This document shows positions 45,901 through 54,069 of a DNA stretch of 64,000 nucleotides, piece after piece; within the stretch, counting starts at the first letter, position 1, and every line of letters begins with the position of its first letter. The notes beneath the pieces are model-generated. The model was not told where the DNA came from and did not search any database. It saw only the letters and a list, made by a program, of their open reading frames with translations. Where the stretch lies: positions 264,709,192 to 264,773,191 of the forward strand of contig NC_081406.1 of the NCBI RefSeq assembly GCF_030272615.1, in the 5' to 3' direction. A program made the translations under genes and the position numbers. This stretch comes from Cryptomeria japonica. Its lineage: Eukaryota > Streptophyta > Pinopsida > Cupressales > Cupressaceae.

Positions 45901-47864
45901 TCAGTATTCGTATCAGATTTCCTTACTTGGAACAGAATTCCAGAATTCATATCAGACTTTGTCATTTCCAATATAAGAAGAGTTGGCATCATTATTGATT
46001 ACATTCTACCTTCTTCGATTAGTATAAAAATTGTTCAATAATCAAGTCTATTGTTAAAGAACTCGAGTTAGAGTTATTCTTAATATAATCAAAGGTATCA
46101 TAGTAAATACCTATATCCATACAACTTGATATAATCCTTTAAAAGCTATTGGTTCCTTGCAATATTGGACATCTTGATCTCTTAGATTGTAGGCAAAATT
46201 TAAGTGACTCGACAAGGGACATTACAATGGGCATACGATGTCTATATGAGTTGATCACTACAGTTTGTGTTCATGCATTGTTTTTGGCATCATACTAACA
46301 TATCTAGGATAAACTTGTTATCATACTATTGTACATAAATTGTATTGTACATATAAGCTCAATTAATGTCTGTCAGTTAAAAGAGAGGTCAGAGATCTCA
46401 TTCAGTCTGCAAGGATGAAGTATTTCTATTATTCTTTATGTGAATAAAGAGCCTCTAATTCCCTTAATTGGATATGTAGGTAGGACCACAAATTGGTTCC
46501 TTGAGGAATAGGTTTGGATCTAGAGATATCTCATGATATAGAAATCTTACCCTATTTACTGTAAGAATGTAAGTTTGTAGGATAGAGTTGTTGCCATTTC
46601 CATGGTTTGGTAAGGTTATGAAGCTAGCGCTTCAAAATTGGAAGAAATTCTTAAGTTATAGAAACTTAGGTGCCACAATGTAATGTGAACAAACATTGAC
46701 AGGAAAGTTAAGAACTAGAACATATTAACTAGTTTGATTATTTTATTTATGTTCCATGAAGTAGACCAATTAAAAGATACATGATATATAACACTTGAAT
46801 AATAATACTATAATCTGTGTGAAGAAAAAAAACCAAAGGTGATTATTACATATGGGTAAAACCTTCCAAATTTAGAGAGGATCTCCAACAAGTGAATGTC
46901 ATCTATCAGCTAGATGAGTCAGATCCAGCATATCTTAATCGGATTATTATTAAGGTATATTAATGTCTCAATGTTAAACAAAAGATCTTTCTCTGACCCA
47001 CTTATTATGGGATAGATTCCTTCTTAGCCTTCAAAAATGTAAGAAATAATACAGAAATCTCAATAAATTAATATTCCATTTTACTTGTTTGATTAACATA
47101 CAGTAATGTATTTTAAATACGCAATTATGATATAAATATCATAATTTAAGACAATATAACTACAATTTCTATCGCATATTTACTTTTTGACATAAAAGTT
47201 GGCATGCTTTTAGATAATCCATCATGTTGCATGTTTCTGAGAAACCAGAAGCAACAGAAACAAGAAAGCTTCAAGCTGTTTCTCTACTCTTCAGGCAACA
47301 CATTAGTTAGTCATACCTGTGATAACATCATCACACCTACTGATAATAGGAAATCTCAAAGATTAAATAAATATAAAACTAATATCTGATAGCACTCAAC
47401 CAAAAGCTCAAGAAACTAGAAATCATTGGATAGAGAGCTGATTCATCCAAAAAAAATTTGAACTAGAGGTCAGATTTGAATAATTTAAGTCAGGCAAGTC
47501 TCTAGAAGATGATGGTCTTGAAGTCATGAAACTGATCTTACCTATAGAGCTCCTTACATACAGAAACTACTTCAACATCCATAGTCTTGAAGTCAAGAAA
47601 CTGATCTTCCTCAATTTGCTGAATCAAAACCTTTTTTGCCTGCACATAAAAGTCTCAGCAAGATATATTTTTTATTTACATCATCTTGCTCAATAACAAG
47701 AATCTCAGTAAAATACAGCTTCATGACCCATTCACAAAAATCAATTAAAAAATCACCTCTGATAATTCTTTTTCTTGTTCCTTCTGAATCTGTTCAACTC
47801 TTTTTTTCAGGTCAGCAAAATCGCCTGGATTTGTATACAGAAAGGATAGAGCTTCAAGCTCTGA
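17237..47864 (-). CDS. RSH1: RSH1-type RelA/SpoT homologue, C-terminal 537 residues, 15 exons
   Basis: Plastid (p)ppGpp metabolic enzyme of the bacterial RelA/SpoT family. Minus-strand exons: 47864-47757, 47639-47542, 36811-36751, 36642-36577, 36490-36434, 36325-36224, 28605-28474, 28313-28182, 28084-27998, 27856-27785, 18991-18905, 18828-18456, 17691-17630, 17535-17467 and 17344-17237 (stop TGA). Every junction is GT-AG, phases match, and the total is 1614 bases with no internal stop. In the encoded 537 residues, about 1-200 are the synthetase-like domain, 243-305 TGS and 449-537 ACT. The ending ..FEC resembles the ..LEC end I remember for Arabidopsis RSH1. The hydrolase HD domain and transit peptide must lie upstream, outside the window. 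The first exon boundary at 47,864 is the best acceptor but could shift by four bases. RSH1 in Arabidopsis is known mainly as a hydrolase; activity here is inferred. Confidence 0.92.
20160..22500 (+). repeat. LTR-like segment (probable gypsy-type LTR) interrupted by a TIR element
   Basis: The plus strand has promoter-like sequence 'ctttatataaggctcagctc' at 21,800-21,820. After removal of the TIR element it continues into 'taataattcgtagtggatca' and, near 22,395, 'gttgtaataaacatac', which looks like the R/U5 part of a plant LTR. Upstream it is rich in 'caag' and 'catca' as in many long plant LTRs. I could not fix TG..CA ends or a partner copy, so family and limits are inference. Short open frames in it are not genes. 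Confidence 0.4.
21836..22303. mobile_element. hAT-like MITE, 468 bp, TSD GTAAAGGT
   Basis: GTAAAGGT at 21,828-21,835 is repeated exactly at 22,304-22,311. The ends are inverted repeats: CTGTGTTGCATGGGTAC on the left, and CAAGGTTGCATGGGTAC as the complement of the right end. An 8-bp target duplication and short TIRs indicate a non-autonomous hAT-type element. Its interior has many 'gtctcc' and 'acccccgtctcc' motifs and an AT-rich centre. The element split an LTR between its promoter and R/U5 part. A related sequence occurs at 59,830-60,565. Confidence 0.85.
24237..25213. mobile_element. hAT-like TIR element, 977 bp, TSD GAGATTTA, GTCCCC-rich ends
   Basis: GAGATTTA at 24,229-24,236 is repeated exactly at 25,214-25,221. 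Left end CTATGTGGGACGAG and right-end complement CTACGTAACCCGGGGACG share an imperfect short inverted repeat. Terminal regions are crowded with gggacgg / cgtcccc motifs (24,245-24,300 and 24,985-25,205), while the middle is AT-rich with tandemly similar segments (24,470-24,550, and again 24,640-24,800 against 24,780-24,930). No transposase is encoded. A plus-strand open frame over the G-rich end is composition-driven. Confidence 0.8.
25320..26250 (+). repeat. Possible LTR fragment
   Basis: The plus strand shows 'ggtatatatatgtgttgcat' (25,836-25,855) followed by 'tctctcaaaggattgattcg', reminiscent of a plant LTR TATA box and transcribed leader. An open frame from 25,319 to 25,774 has no family resemblance. 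No LTR ends, partner or target duplication were found, so this is a weak call. Confidence 0.3.
26535..26564. repeat. (GCTAGT)5 microsatellite
   Basis: Five perfect copies of the hexamer, followed by decayed versions (gtcagc, gccaat). Confidence 0.95.
27785..28605 (-). CDS. RSH1: RSH1 exons: end of synthetase-like region and TGS domain
   Basis: Four exons of 132, 132, 87 and 72 bases with introns of 160, 97 and 141 bases. They encode IRTEEMDRIAEKGIAVHYSG, WLNAIREWQEEFVGNMSPRE, VFVFTPKGE, IKNLPKGATVIDYAY and VNGNAVSPFHTLANAEVVEI. The last three blocks form the TGS domain, the regulatory fold that in bacterial Rel binds uncharged tRNA; its ligand in plants is not shown here. All blocks are strongly conserved, indicating selection on this gene despite the long introns around it. 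Confidence 0.94.
30618..31450 (+). repeat. 5' LTR of plus-strand copia element, with U3 tandem repeats
   Basis: It starts TGTTGAAATTATAG and ends ..AACTAACA before the primer-binding site (833 bp). The first 200 bases contain repeated 'RacaagacctatatRaatgta' modules alternating with 'acttgt'. Two further segments repeat 'cagcgaac/cagcgaat' about ten times (30,960-31,135). Confidence 0.88.
31451..31462 (+). other. Primer-binding site (tRNA-iMet type)
   Basis: TGGTATCAGAGC directly follows the CA end of the LTR; it is a perfect match to the usual copia primer-binding site. Confidence 0.92.
31463..33640 (+). other. Decayed interior of plus-strand copia element
   Basis: This should contain gag to integrase, but I recognise no conserved block. 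An open frame at 32,715-32,975 has no family motif. Either the coding sequence has decayed beyond recognition or it was replaced by unrelated sequence. Confidence 0.45.
33641..34704 (+). pseudogene. copia RT and RNase H remnant (broken)
   Basis: RT remnants with stops: KALYGLKQ followed by a stop, then AWYEKIDKYLISLG (33,660-33,735). Further on come MDCEPMSTPMETNLKK and, from 34,103, the RNase H segment NKPKHAHLVATKDILRYL, DSDWEECITNRKDTLG and SSIALSTTEAAEAEAEYIA. A short Ala/Glu duplication lies in the STTEAEY motif. The frame changes near 34,480 and continues VFYDKSKHVESHYHYI, ending at the stop TAG 34,702-34,704. The catalytic DSDW aspartates are retained. Confidence 0.85.
34725..35095 (+). 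repeat. Chain of hairpins in the copia 3' untranslated region
   Basis: Six hairpins share the loop ctctgYgggcaatgcaa and stems of the CCACC/GGTGG type: 34725-34753, 34754-34782, 34826-34850, 34898-34924, 34925-34955 and 35035-35065. Between them are CTTCTC/GAGAAG hairpins (34791-34805 and 34860-34875), GAGGT/ACCTC hairpins (34809-34823 and 34880-34894) and ATCATGRA/TYCATGAT hairpins (34956-34980 and 35066-35085 region). Stem bases change in pairs between copies. The array lies between the RNase H stop and the polypurine tract, so it would be part of the genomic RNA. Confidence 0.85.
35118..35126 (+). other. Polypurine tract of plus-strand copia element
   Basis: AAGAGGGAG immediately precedes the TGTTGAAATT start of the 3' LTR, the expected plus-strand primer position. 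Confidence 0.85.
35127..35363 (+). repeat. 3' LTR, truncated, with one extra U3 repeat unit
   Basis: Aligns with 30,618-30,822 and then stops after 'cctattctt'; the remaining ~630 bp of the LTR are missing. It has one more 'gggcaagacctatataatgt' module than the 5' LTR. Few substitutions separate the copies, so the element is younger than its decayed coding region suggests. Confidence 0.88.
36224..36811 (-). CDS. RSH1: RSH1 exons: synthetase-like core
   Basis: Four small exons of 61, 66, 57 and 102 bases, separated by introns of 108, 86 and 108 bases. They encode IYKRILETKGSINEVNEIAQ, LRIILKPK.., ICYHVLGLVHGIWTPIPR and KDYIATPKPNGYQSL, ending FRVEVQ. These are the canonical RelA/SpoT synthetase blocks. 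The D-L-x-G-x-R motif of active synthetases is replaced by IAQ-LRII, and the usual YQSLHT reads YQSLQT. This suggests little or no synthetase activity, in line with the hydrolase role described for RSH1. Confidence 0.93.
40245..42022 (+). mobile_element. Solo LTR, 1778 bp, TSD GATTA, nested in a 5' LTR
   Basis: Starts TGTAATGTCCCG and ends GGGACATGACA; GATTA at 40,240-40,244 is repeated exactly at 42,023-42,027. Removing the insert rejoins the host LTR, which then aligns with the downstream LTR copy ('..ctgatta' on both). No internal genes are present, so it is a solo LTR left by recombination. Its termini resemble those of the host element, suggesting related families. Confidence 0.85.
42746..42758 (+). 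other. Degenerate primer-binding site of the PDS5-carrying element
   Basis: 'ttagtatcagagc' resembles TGGTATCAGAGC, directly after the 'gggacatta' LTR end. Confidence 0.6.
42807..43500 (+). pseudogene. PDS5: Spliced PDS5-like (cohesin cofactor) sequence inside an LTR element
   Basis: The plus strand resembles the N-terminal HEAT region of plant PDS5 proteins (PDS5C-like), which regulate cohesin on chromosomes. It contains AGNKLRTQLQSKDD, ALTPTMTTLKQHKWLRHCDE, LRVISCLSEIMRILVPLLPY and DDDMMKEVVHLIVDSFKDL. After a frameshift near 43,185 comes KRVTTL with a stop, then DLGLQGLVHDMFHHFFTTIK. After another shift near 43,410 it reads SSSVYTLFHEVFKQCEEKLK. No introns interrupt some 230 codons that in PDS5 genes span several exons, so capture was from mRNA. 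It lies directly after a primer-binding site and between LTRs. The frame breaks make it a pseudogene. Confidence 0.8.
43501..44180 (+). CDS. Acidic open frame following the PDS5 segment, function unknown
   Basis: The frame continuing from the PDS5 part stays open to the stop at 44,178-44,180, adding about 225 residues rich in Glu, Asp and Ser. It has segments such as DDFIHFNDTEGFWFDYQKDP and SDYLKLLRDKDVDHFSY. I do not recognise a domain. PDS5C proteins also have a long acidic, disordered tail after the HEAT region, so it could be more of the captured gene, or the element's own sequence. Without upstream frame integrity translation is doubtful. Confidence 0.4.
44245..45204 (+). pseudogene. 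Unrecognised coding-like segment at 3' part of the element
   Basis: Two open frames, 44,245-44,436 (Lys/Glu/Ala-rich, helical) and 44,842-45,204 (FELNKEVLHECCDEIEDNHR and VGAFYKLIWDPSIDMNLRLL), look protein-like in composition but match no family I know. They lie between the PDS5 copy and the 3' LTR in the same orientation. They could be a retroelement-specific protein or another captured host fragment. Confidence 0.35.
45228..46226 (+). repeat. 3' LTR of the PDS5-carrying element
   Basis: The end at ..GGGACATTACA is firm because of the flanking ATGGG. The start near 45,228 (TGTCTCACACG) is approximate. It aligns with the 5' LTR parts 40,140-40,244 and 42,023-42,747. A short open frame at 45,435-45,629 is not conserved in the 5' copy. 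Confidence 0.65.
47542..47864 (-). CDS. RSH1: RSH1 exons: linker and start of synthetase-like domain
   Basis: Two exons split by a 117-bp intron. The first (36 codons) contains LEALSFLYTNPGDF and a Lys/Glu-rich helix. The second (32 codons plus two bases) contains EEDQFLDFKTMDVEV and VCKELY. They match the segment that follows the HD domain in plant RSH1. The acceptor of the first exon (..GGACAG) shows that another exon precedes it. I searched the minus strand up to 64,000 by eye for HD-domain motifs (HD..DDT, LADRLHNMR) and saw none. Confidence 0.88.
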
Positions 47865-49100
47865 CTGTCCAATTGAAGATGACATATCACTAGATGCTCA
47901 GGAATCAGAACTTTACAAAAACAACTTAGTTGAGAAGATAACAAATTGTCGTTCTAAGGAATCATTATCATCCAGATTTTTGAGAAAAGAGTGATGATAT
48001 GCAATTAAACTGAAACTGATGAAATTCTTAGTAAATGCACAGAAAGCAACAACAAAAAACTTGCAAATGTACAGTTAAAACATGATACCAAGAATTGGGA
48101 AAAAATCTGAATGTTATTGAATCAAATGTTTACACATCCCCAACCACCGAATCCAACATCAACATGGGTGTTTTGTTTTCAAAATATCATTCAATAAAGT
48201 TACAAAAAAGGGCCATTTAGGCAAGCATTAAAAATGAATTTATCCTACCCACCTTGCAAAGTGGGAATGTGGTTACAAGAATGGGGAGGGGAGAGGATTT
48301 TAAATCAGATTAGTGAGTATATGGATAAGGGTATGACCATACGATATATAAAAATAGTCACCATATTAGAGTTTCCTGATAACTACGCAATTTAGCAAAA
48401 TGAAAATAGAGAGAAAACATACTGATTATGGAGTTTCTAAAAGAAGCTCACATTAATACAACTACTATAAATAATAGAATCAGGTTGCCCATAGTCACCA
48501 ATCATTATTTCCTTGTTTCTATCAACAAGTGCAAATAGGCAGACTGGAAAACAATAATAAACTATAAAGCAATTTTCCTATTTATTTTACACATCCATGA
48601 TTTTAGAAAGGCTATGACTGCTTTCTTAAGTTATTTCAACCTTCATTATAGCTTAATACCCAGAAGGCACCCACACTTCAATCCATGATTTTAGAAAGGC
48701 TATGACTGCTTTCTTAAGTTATTTCAACCTTCATTATAGCATAATACCCAAAAGGCACCCAAATGCCCTTACAAAATTTAGGTACCTGCATAAACAAAAT
48801 ATTTACAAATACTAAAAAGTTTTGTCATCATTTTTGCACAGGGAAAGCCATACAGAAACACTCATTGAGCATTCTAAAATAATTCTCTAAGTTACCGGTT
48901 CCAGCATGGGTGCGGGTACGGGTACTAGAACCCAATACAATGGTACTGTAATTTTTTTCCCTTGGGTATGGGTACGGGTATATATATATATAATCAAGAT
49001 TATAAATTATAATAACAATGATACTCATAACTACCAATAAATAGAACTTTTTATATATATTATAGTATATTATATTAATATTTATAAATATTTATTCATT
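47865..49100. other. Intronic or upstream sequence with an 88-bp tandem duplication
   Basis: The unit 'atccatgattttagaaaggc' begins at 48,593 and again at 48,681, each 88 bp and nearly identical to about 48,768. Near 48,897-48,985, 'catgggtgcgggtacgggta' and 'gggtatgggtacgggtat' resemble the terminal motif of the 21.8-kb MITE. No RSH1 exon was recognised here. Confidence 0.65.
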
Positions 49101-49114
49101 TTTTATAATAAAAT

Positions 49115-49156
49115 TTCGGCTTCGGCCTTTTACCGATCAAAAAAAAAAAAAAAAAA
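49115..49156 (+). mobile_element. 3' tail of a poly(A) retroposon
   Basis: 'ttcggcttcggccttttacc' then GATC and a poly-A run. The same tail ends the retroposon at 62,679-63,343 in the opposite orientation. Flanking TTATAATA / TTATAAATA may be an imperfect target duplication, which would make this a severely 5'-truncated insertion. Confidence 0.6.
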
Positions 49157-50013
49157 TTATAAATAGAATATATAATCTATAGTACATTAAATATTATATT
49201 ATATAATATATTAGATTTAATATATTAAAAATAGAATATGTTATCTATAGTATATTATGTTAGATAGAAAATGTGACAAATACTCACAACGACCTGCTGC
49301 TGATGACCCATCAAATGGGGGGCATAAGCTGGTCCGTACTGTGATGTCGAAGTCGTTGGATCTGTCGGAATATGTGAACCTTTGGGACATGTTAGAGACA
49401 AGGGAATGGCCTTAGGGAAGTCAGCGACAGGATTTTGGAGACTAGGAGTCAGAGCTTCATTTGGAATTCAAAGCCAGACCCTAAGTGAACCTGGGGCCAT
49501 CCCAAACCAAAACCGAACCTGTCCCATAATTCTGCTATACAAAGGCCTAAACAACCAAACCTGGCAACTCGGATAATTCTTAATCTGGGAGGTTGAACAG
49601 GTTGAACACTGGAGTTGCTTCACAAAAGAAAACTCTACATTACTTTATCCAAATCAAAGCTACTATTAGCAACCATTTCATTGGATCAAAGCCAATCATC
49701 CAACATTTCTCAAATGGCACAAATGTATTCATAGCCAAGGTTGTCTGTCGAACAATTCTATTAAAAATAGTGAGCATACACAAAAAATAATAATCATGCC
49801 ATAATTTCACCAAATTGATAGCAGTATACTATATTATCATTCATCAAAATAATTTTTCATCAGCATCCATTGGCTTATAAGCTTGGAGTTCCCTATACCA
49901 AAAACTTCTCCACCCAGCTAACTACCACAAAAACAACATTTGCTTTAACTAACTATTTATAGTATTTATTTACCTAACCTATATTTACTATACCATGGTG
50001 TAATATTCCAACA

Positions 50014-51675
50014 TTCCCCACCTCATTACCCCAAAACCAAACAAAATCACATATCCATCAAAAGCTTATGTTTGAAAATAGTTCTTCAAACAACTAGAAC
50101 TCCATCAAGTTACATCATAACTCTCATAAAAGTGTTGCTCCAAAGCTGAATTCCCAAGTTCACAAATTCCACATCCCCGATACAAATCTCCCAAATGATT
50201 GGACAACCATGCATGTTCAGCTGCATTCACAAGATCCACAAACTCACAAATTATCTAGCAGCCCTCCATACTGAGTTCATCTACATTAGATCCCTTGTTG
50301 GCTTCAATGTGTAGACTTCAAAACTTAATTAGGGACAAAATGAAGAACTGGTGCTTCTCATGCAAACTACCATCTCTGACCAAAAAGCTAGCTCAAGATA
50401 GAGAAATTCCTCCAACCTCCTCTTTAACATCTTTATTCTCTATCTGCCTAATGTAGCGTAAATGCCTCCAAGTGTACAATCAAAGTTTCCAAACATATTT
50501 GTAAATCCCACGAAACAATGGGATGTCCAATTCAACTAAAAGTGCATCTTTTTTTTAAAAATATAAAATGAAAAGACATTGATGGGATTCAAACTTCAAA
50601 TGTCTCATGTTAGAAATAATAAGAACTATTTTAGCACTTGCCTATATTTTAAATATATATCTATTGTACAAGTATAGTTAATTTAATACCACTCGAGTTT
50701 TGATCAAGTGATCTCCCACATAACACTATTTTTTATAAACTTCTCTCTCCAATGATGTTATGCCTATGTTCCCCATGGATCTGTCCCTAAGATTATTTGC
50801 TTTGTACCTGCACCAAGAATATTGGAGGGATGCCTCTGAAAGGTCCCCCAACCATCTCCAAGAAGAAAAAAATTGTCCTCATTAACCCAAAAATACGCAG
50901 ATGCCTAGACATCCCTAATTGTCCCCATGGCAAAACACTTGACATCATCATTTTAATGTTTTTTTGTGGGCCTTCACACCACACTTAGCCCTAGATGAGT
51001 AAAAGAGACCTCCTCCTTCCATTCTCATTCATTTTTATATGCCAAAAAAATGTAGCTAAATTGGAGGGAAAAAAGCCACTTTGAGTAGGGTTTGAAGGTG
51101 TAGTTAGAGAAATCAAAACAAGGGTAGCATTAGTGAGCAGCGAGCAATGATAGAACAAAATAAGTAGAAGAGGTAAATGATTCTTTGCATTTGTTTTTTT
51201 CCACTGATCTTTTCAAATTGTAAATAAAGAATTGTTTGATTTTCTTTTTTTCAATCTTAAGTTTACACTTGCATTGTTTTTTAACAAAACATCGGCAGCA
51301 GCAATGAGAGTAATGAACATAAAATGAACAAAAGAGATCTTAGAGTTCCAACCTCTATAATGTCCACTTCTCAGACTTAGTCAATTTGGTGACAATTAGC
51401 CTATTTCCTAAGTTCGCATAGGCTAATTGGGAAGGGAAAGGGGACTCCAAAGATTTTGTAGAGCACAAGTTCAGTATTCTTTGGTTTCTATTAGTTGCAA
51501 TGAGCTCAACTTGCAGTGGGGATCGCAATGACACCTTCAGAAGTGTTTTCTTACTCTTGGGGTGTTCTCCAGACTTCTTGGAGATCATGTCTATTTAGAA
51601 AATCACTAAATTGACACCCATCATCATCAACTTCAGTTTCTTCATGGCATGCTCATAATTGGGCTCTGATGTCGT
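50014..51675. other. No gene recognised
   Basis: Short open frames on both strands (for example 50,793-50,988 and 51,355-51,588) lack family motifs. The sequence is probably interior of the old LTR element. Confidence 0.4.
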
Positions 51676-52912
51676 TGTAACACTTCCTGCCACTCTGGTG
51701 AATTAATTTAATTATTCACTTAAGTTCTAATTATTTATTATTATTCAACAACTTAAGTGTAATATCAATTTTTAAAAGATGTTTATGACCCTCAAGTTGG
51801 ATGCCTAGGAGATAAGGGGCCTTTTTACATTAAAAAGATTATTAATTGTTTAAAAAGTCATTTGAATGGGATAATTAATTAATTTATATTTTTAAATTGG
51901 GTATTTTCCCTCCAAAAGCTATAAAAGGAGGTTGAGTGGTCTCGTTTGCTCATATACTATTATTGATATTATTATGCTATCAGATTGAACCTATGAGTTC
52001 TTCCACAATCTTCAAAGAACAAAAACCCTCTCTAGATGTCTAGTTTTGGATTTGAAAGATAATCCCTAGCTAAACAGGTGTGATTTCATTTCAGGAATCA
52101 CCATTGTGCATATTGAAGTTGCAGTTTGTAGTTCCCAGCTATGGCAGATTTTGATGTGTTTTAGCTTGCTGATTTTGGAAAGTTTACCTTCATACTTCCA
52201 GAGTTTTCTTGCAAGTTTCTTGGTGGATTATTCTCTTGTTGGGCCTTACCATTCAAGAGGGTTTATTTTCAGTTTTAGGAAGCACGTTTGGTGCCGATTG
52301 TGATTCATTGTGTTTCAAACTAAGATAATATGAAACTATAGATCTGGCCACCACATTGGGAGCTGATTCTTTGCTGATTCAAAAGGGTTAGGAGTGACAT
52401 TGATGTCTTGTATGGTCAGGTACAAGCTGTAGCGGTTCCAATCCTTGGCACATGAGCTAAACAATAAATCACCTCTCTTTTGGGGATTTTTCCTGCTCAT
52501 TAGTTGGTGTCAAGGTTTATCGATGCTGTTTAAACACTAGTTAAGTTGTAATTCATCATTTTGGCTGAGTTTGTGAGTGATTCATAAGCTGGTTGGTGCA
52601 TATCCAGCACTACCAAATTATATTAGACCTGCTCAGAAGTTGTCACCAGCAAGAAGCGAAACATTTCAGGCCTATGTCAGCATATTCTGCAACATTCTCA
52701 CAAGGTACTTTAAAGTAGTTTCCAGTTTGGTGTTTGTTCATGCTATTTGGAGTTGACTTGGAGTTGTTATATGCCATTGCTATTACCGATTTCTATATCA
52801 GCAGATAACCCACTTCACATTTGATGATAAATATTGCTCCTGGACTAATGTTGTAGAGCTTTAGACGGTCACACCACCAAATTCATTATTTCCATACACT
52901 TGGATTGTAACA
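51676..52912 (+). repeat. Putative gypsy-type LTR
   Basis: Begins TGTAACACTTCCTGCC, has a TATA box 'agctataaaaggagg' at 51,918-51,931 in the plus orientation, and may end ..GGATTGTAACA at 52,912. The beginning and promoter are typical of plant gypsy LTRs. No target duplication (gtcgt against ttcga) or partner LTR was found, so the right end is tentative. Confidence 0.4.
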
Positions 52913-53488
52913 TTCGATGGTAATACCATCAGTGAATCTATTTTGGTTATTATTGATATTTACCCAACTAAACAAGTGGTTTTATAATCACCCAACACTG
53001 GACAAGTAGAAGGAGCTTGCTATTTACTTTAAGTTGTATAAGCTTTCCCACTGTTAATGGATGTGCCCCAATTGTTATTTAATTTTAGTTTAAATGAGCT
53101 TTCCCACTGAAAAGTGGATGTGCCCCTAAGCTTTTCCATAAAAATGGATGTGCCTTTGTAATTCCTGTCAAATAAGCAGATGTTTACTTTTCTATATTGC
53201 ATGCATTTTGCTGAATAAAGTGGTTTGGCCAGCTTTCCACCTAATGCTTTCATTTCAGCATTTGCTTTCAATTTAGTTGCATTCTGGAACACCGTCTCTC
53301 CCCTTGCCCTACTCAAGATCTAGGTGATTAGAAAGTGGAAAGAAATTTGTTAGCTTTTCATTTCAGTTGGAAGCTAACACATTTTTTTATTTTTTTAAAA
53401 AATTGAGGTTGGTTATTACAACCTCACCTAGGGGTTCATCAGGGTGTAGGAGTTATGTGGGTGGAGAACAACCACACAACTCATTTGA

Positions 53489-54065
53489 GTGCCCTTACAC
53501 CATCTTCTTCAATTTGTGATAGCCCTCGACAAAGACAAAAAGAAAAATATAGTGGGTAGTAGAGCGTGGTTGTGTCATACTTGCAAGATAGATTTTAAGA
53601 GCTACACCGAGGTATATTCTCATCTCTTGGGCATTACAGGACATGAGGTTAACGTGTGTCCACAGGATAAAAGAGGATGAGAAGGCAAAGATTAATAGAT
53701 TACATGGAGGTGGAAGCAAGGCCTAAGGGTGTGCCAACGCTAGTACAATCTACATAGATATTCCTATGCCATCCATAGTTTCTAGTGGTAGTATTGATAT
53801 TTCCATGAGAGGAAAGAGAAATACTAGTGCTAGTGAGAGGTCAAGGACAATTGCAAGTATGTTCAATATGGAAGAACATGATGTGGCAAAGTTTTCCATT
53901 GCCAATGTTTCTATACCCATGGAATTTCAATTCATGTGGTCTATTCTTCTTCAAGCAAATGTTTAAAGATGTAGCTTTCTTGGTGCCTCGTTCACCCCCC
54001 CTTGGAGAAAATTAATTACACACTACAAAGAATATTCTAAGTTGAGTTTGTTGATGGAGAATGTT
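53489..54065 (+). pseudogene. hAT transposase, N-terminal part with BED zinc finger (broken)
   Basis: The plus strand encodes a BED-type finger: RAWLCHTCKIDFKSYTEVYS followed by HLLGITGHEVNVCP, with Cys-x2-Cys and His..Cys spacing of hAT transposases. A stop follows near 53,680. Further on, RSRTIASMFNMEEHDVAKFS and, in another frame, RSPPLGEN correspond to the conserved segment before the catalytic domain. At about 54,070 coding similarity ends at a large insertion. The rest of the gene resumes at 57,370. Confidence 0.75.
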
Positions 54066-54069
54066 GGTT

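Larger units (their letters stand above)
40079..46226 (+). mobile_element. Non-autonomous LTR retrotransposon carrying a captured PDS5 fragment
   Basis: LTR ends TGTAATAACCC (40,079) and GGGACATTACA (46,226) are flanked by ACGGG and ATGGG, a 5-bp target duplication with one mismatch. The 5' LTR runs to about 42,747 (interrupted by a solo LTR) and is followed by a degenerate primer-binding site. The 3' LTR begins near 45,228. The copies share blocks such as 'acaactcctcacatcatgYc' and 'cagccaagtaagagKggtat'. The interior (about 2.5 kb) has no RT or integrase but holds a spliced PDS5-like sequence. The LTRs are strongly diverged, so boundaries inside the element are approximate. Confidence 0.7.
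36812..47541 (-). other. RSH1 intron of 10.7 kb
   Basis: The donor follows ..KELYR/S (GTAAGA) and the acceptor is ..TTGGTGCAG before IYKRIL; the junction restores a serine codon. The intron holds the 6.1-kb LTR element at 40,079-46,226. The flanks 36,812-40,073 and 46,232-47,541 show no gene. At 37,320-37,390 and 37,620-37,740 there is sequence with repeated 'gactcagc' and 'gtgagttac' motifs resembling that at 60,960-61,060. Confidence 0.8.

Noticed and set aside
51661..51676. Minus-strand 'acgacatcagagccc' resembling a primer-binding site
   Set aside because: The adjacent LTR-like sequence has its TATA box and TG start on the plus strand, so the match is probably fortuitous or from an opposite-facing remnant that I could not support.
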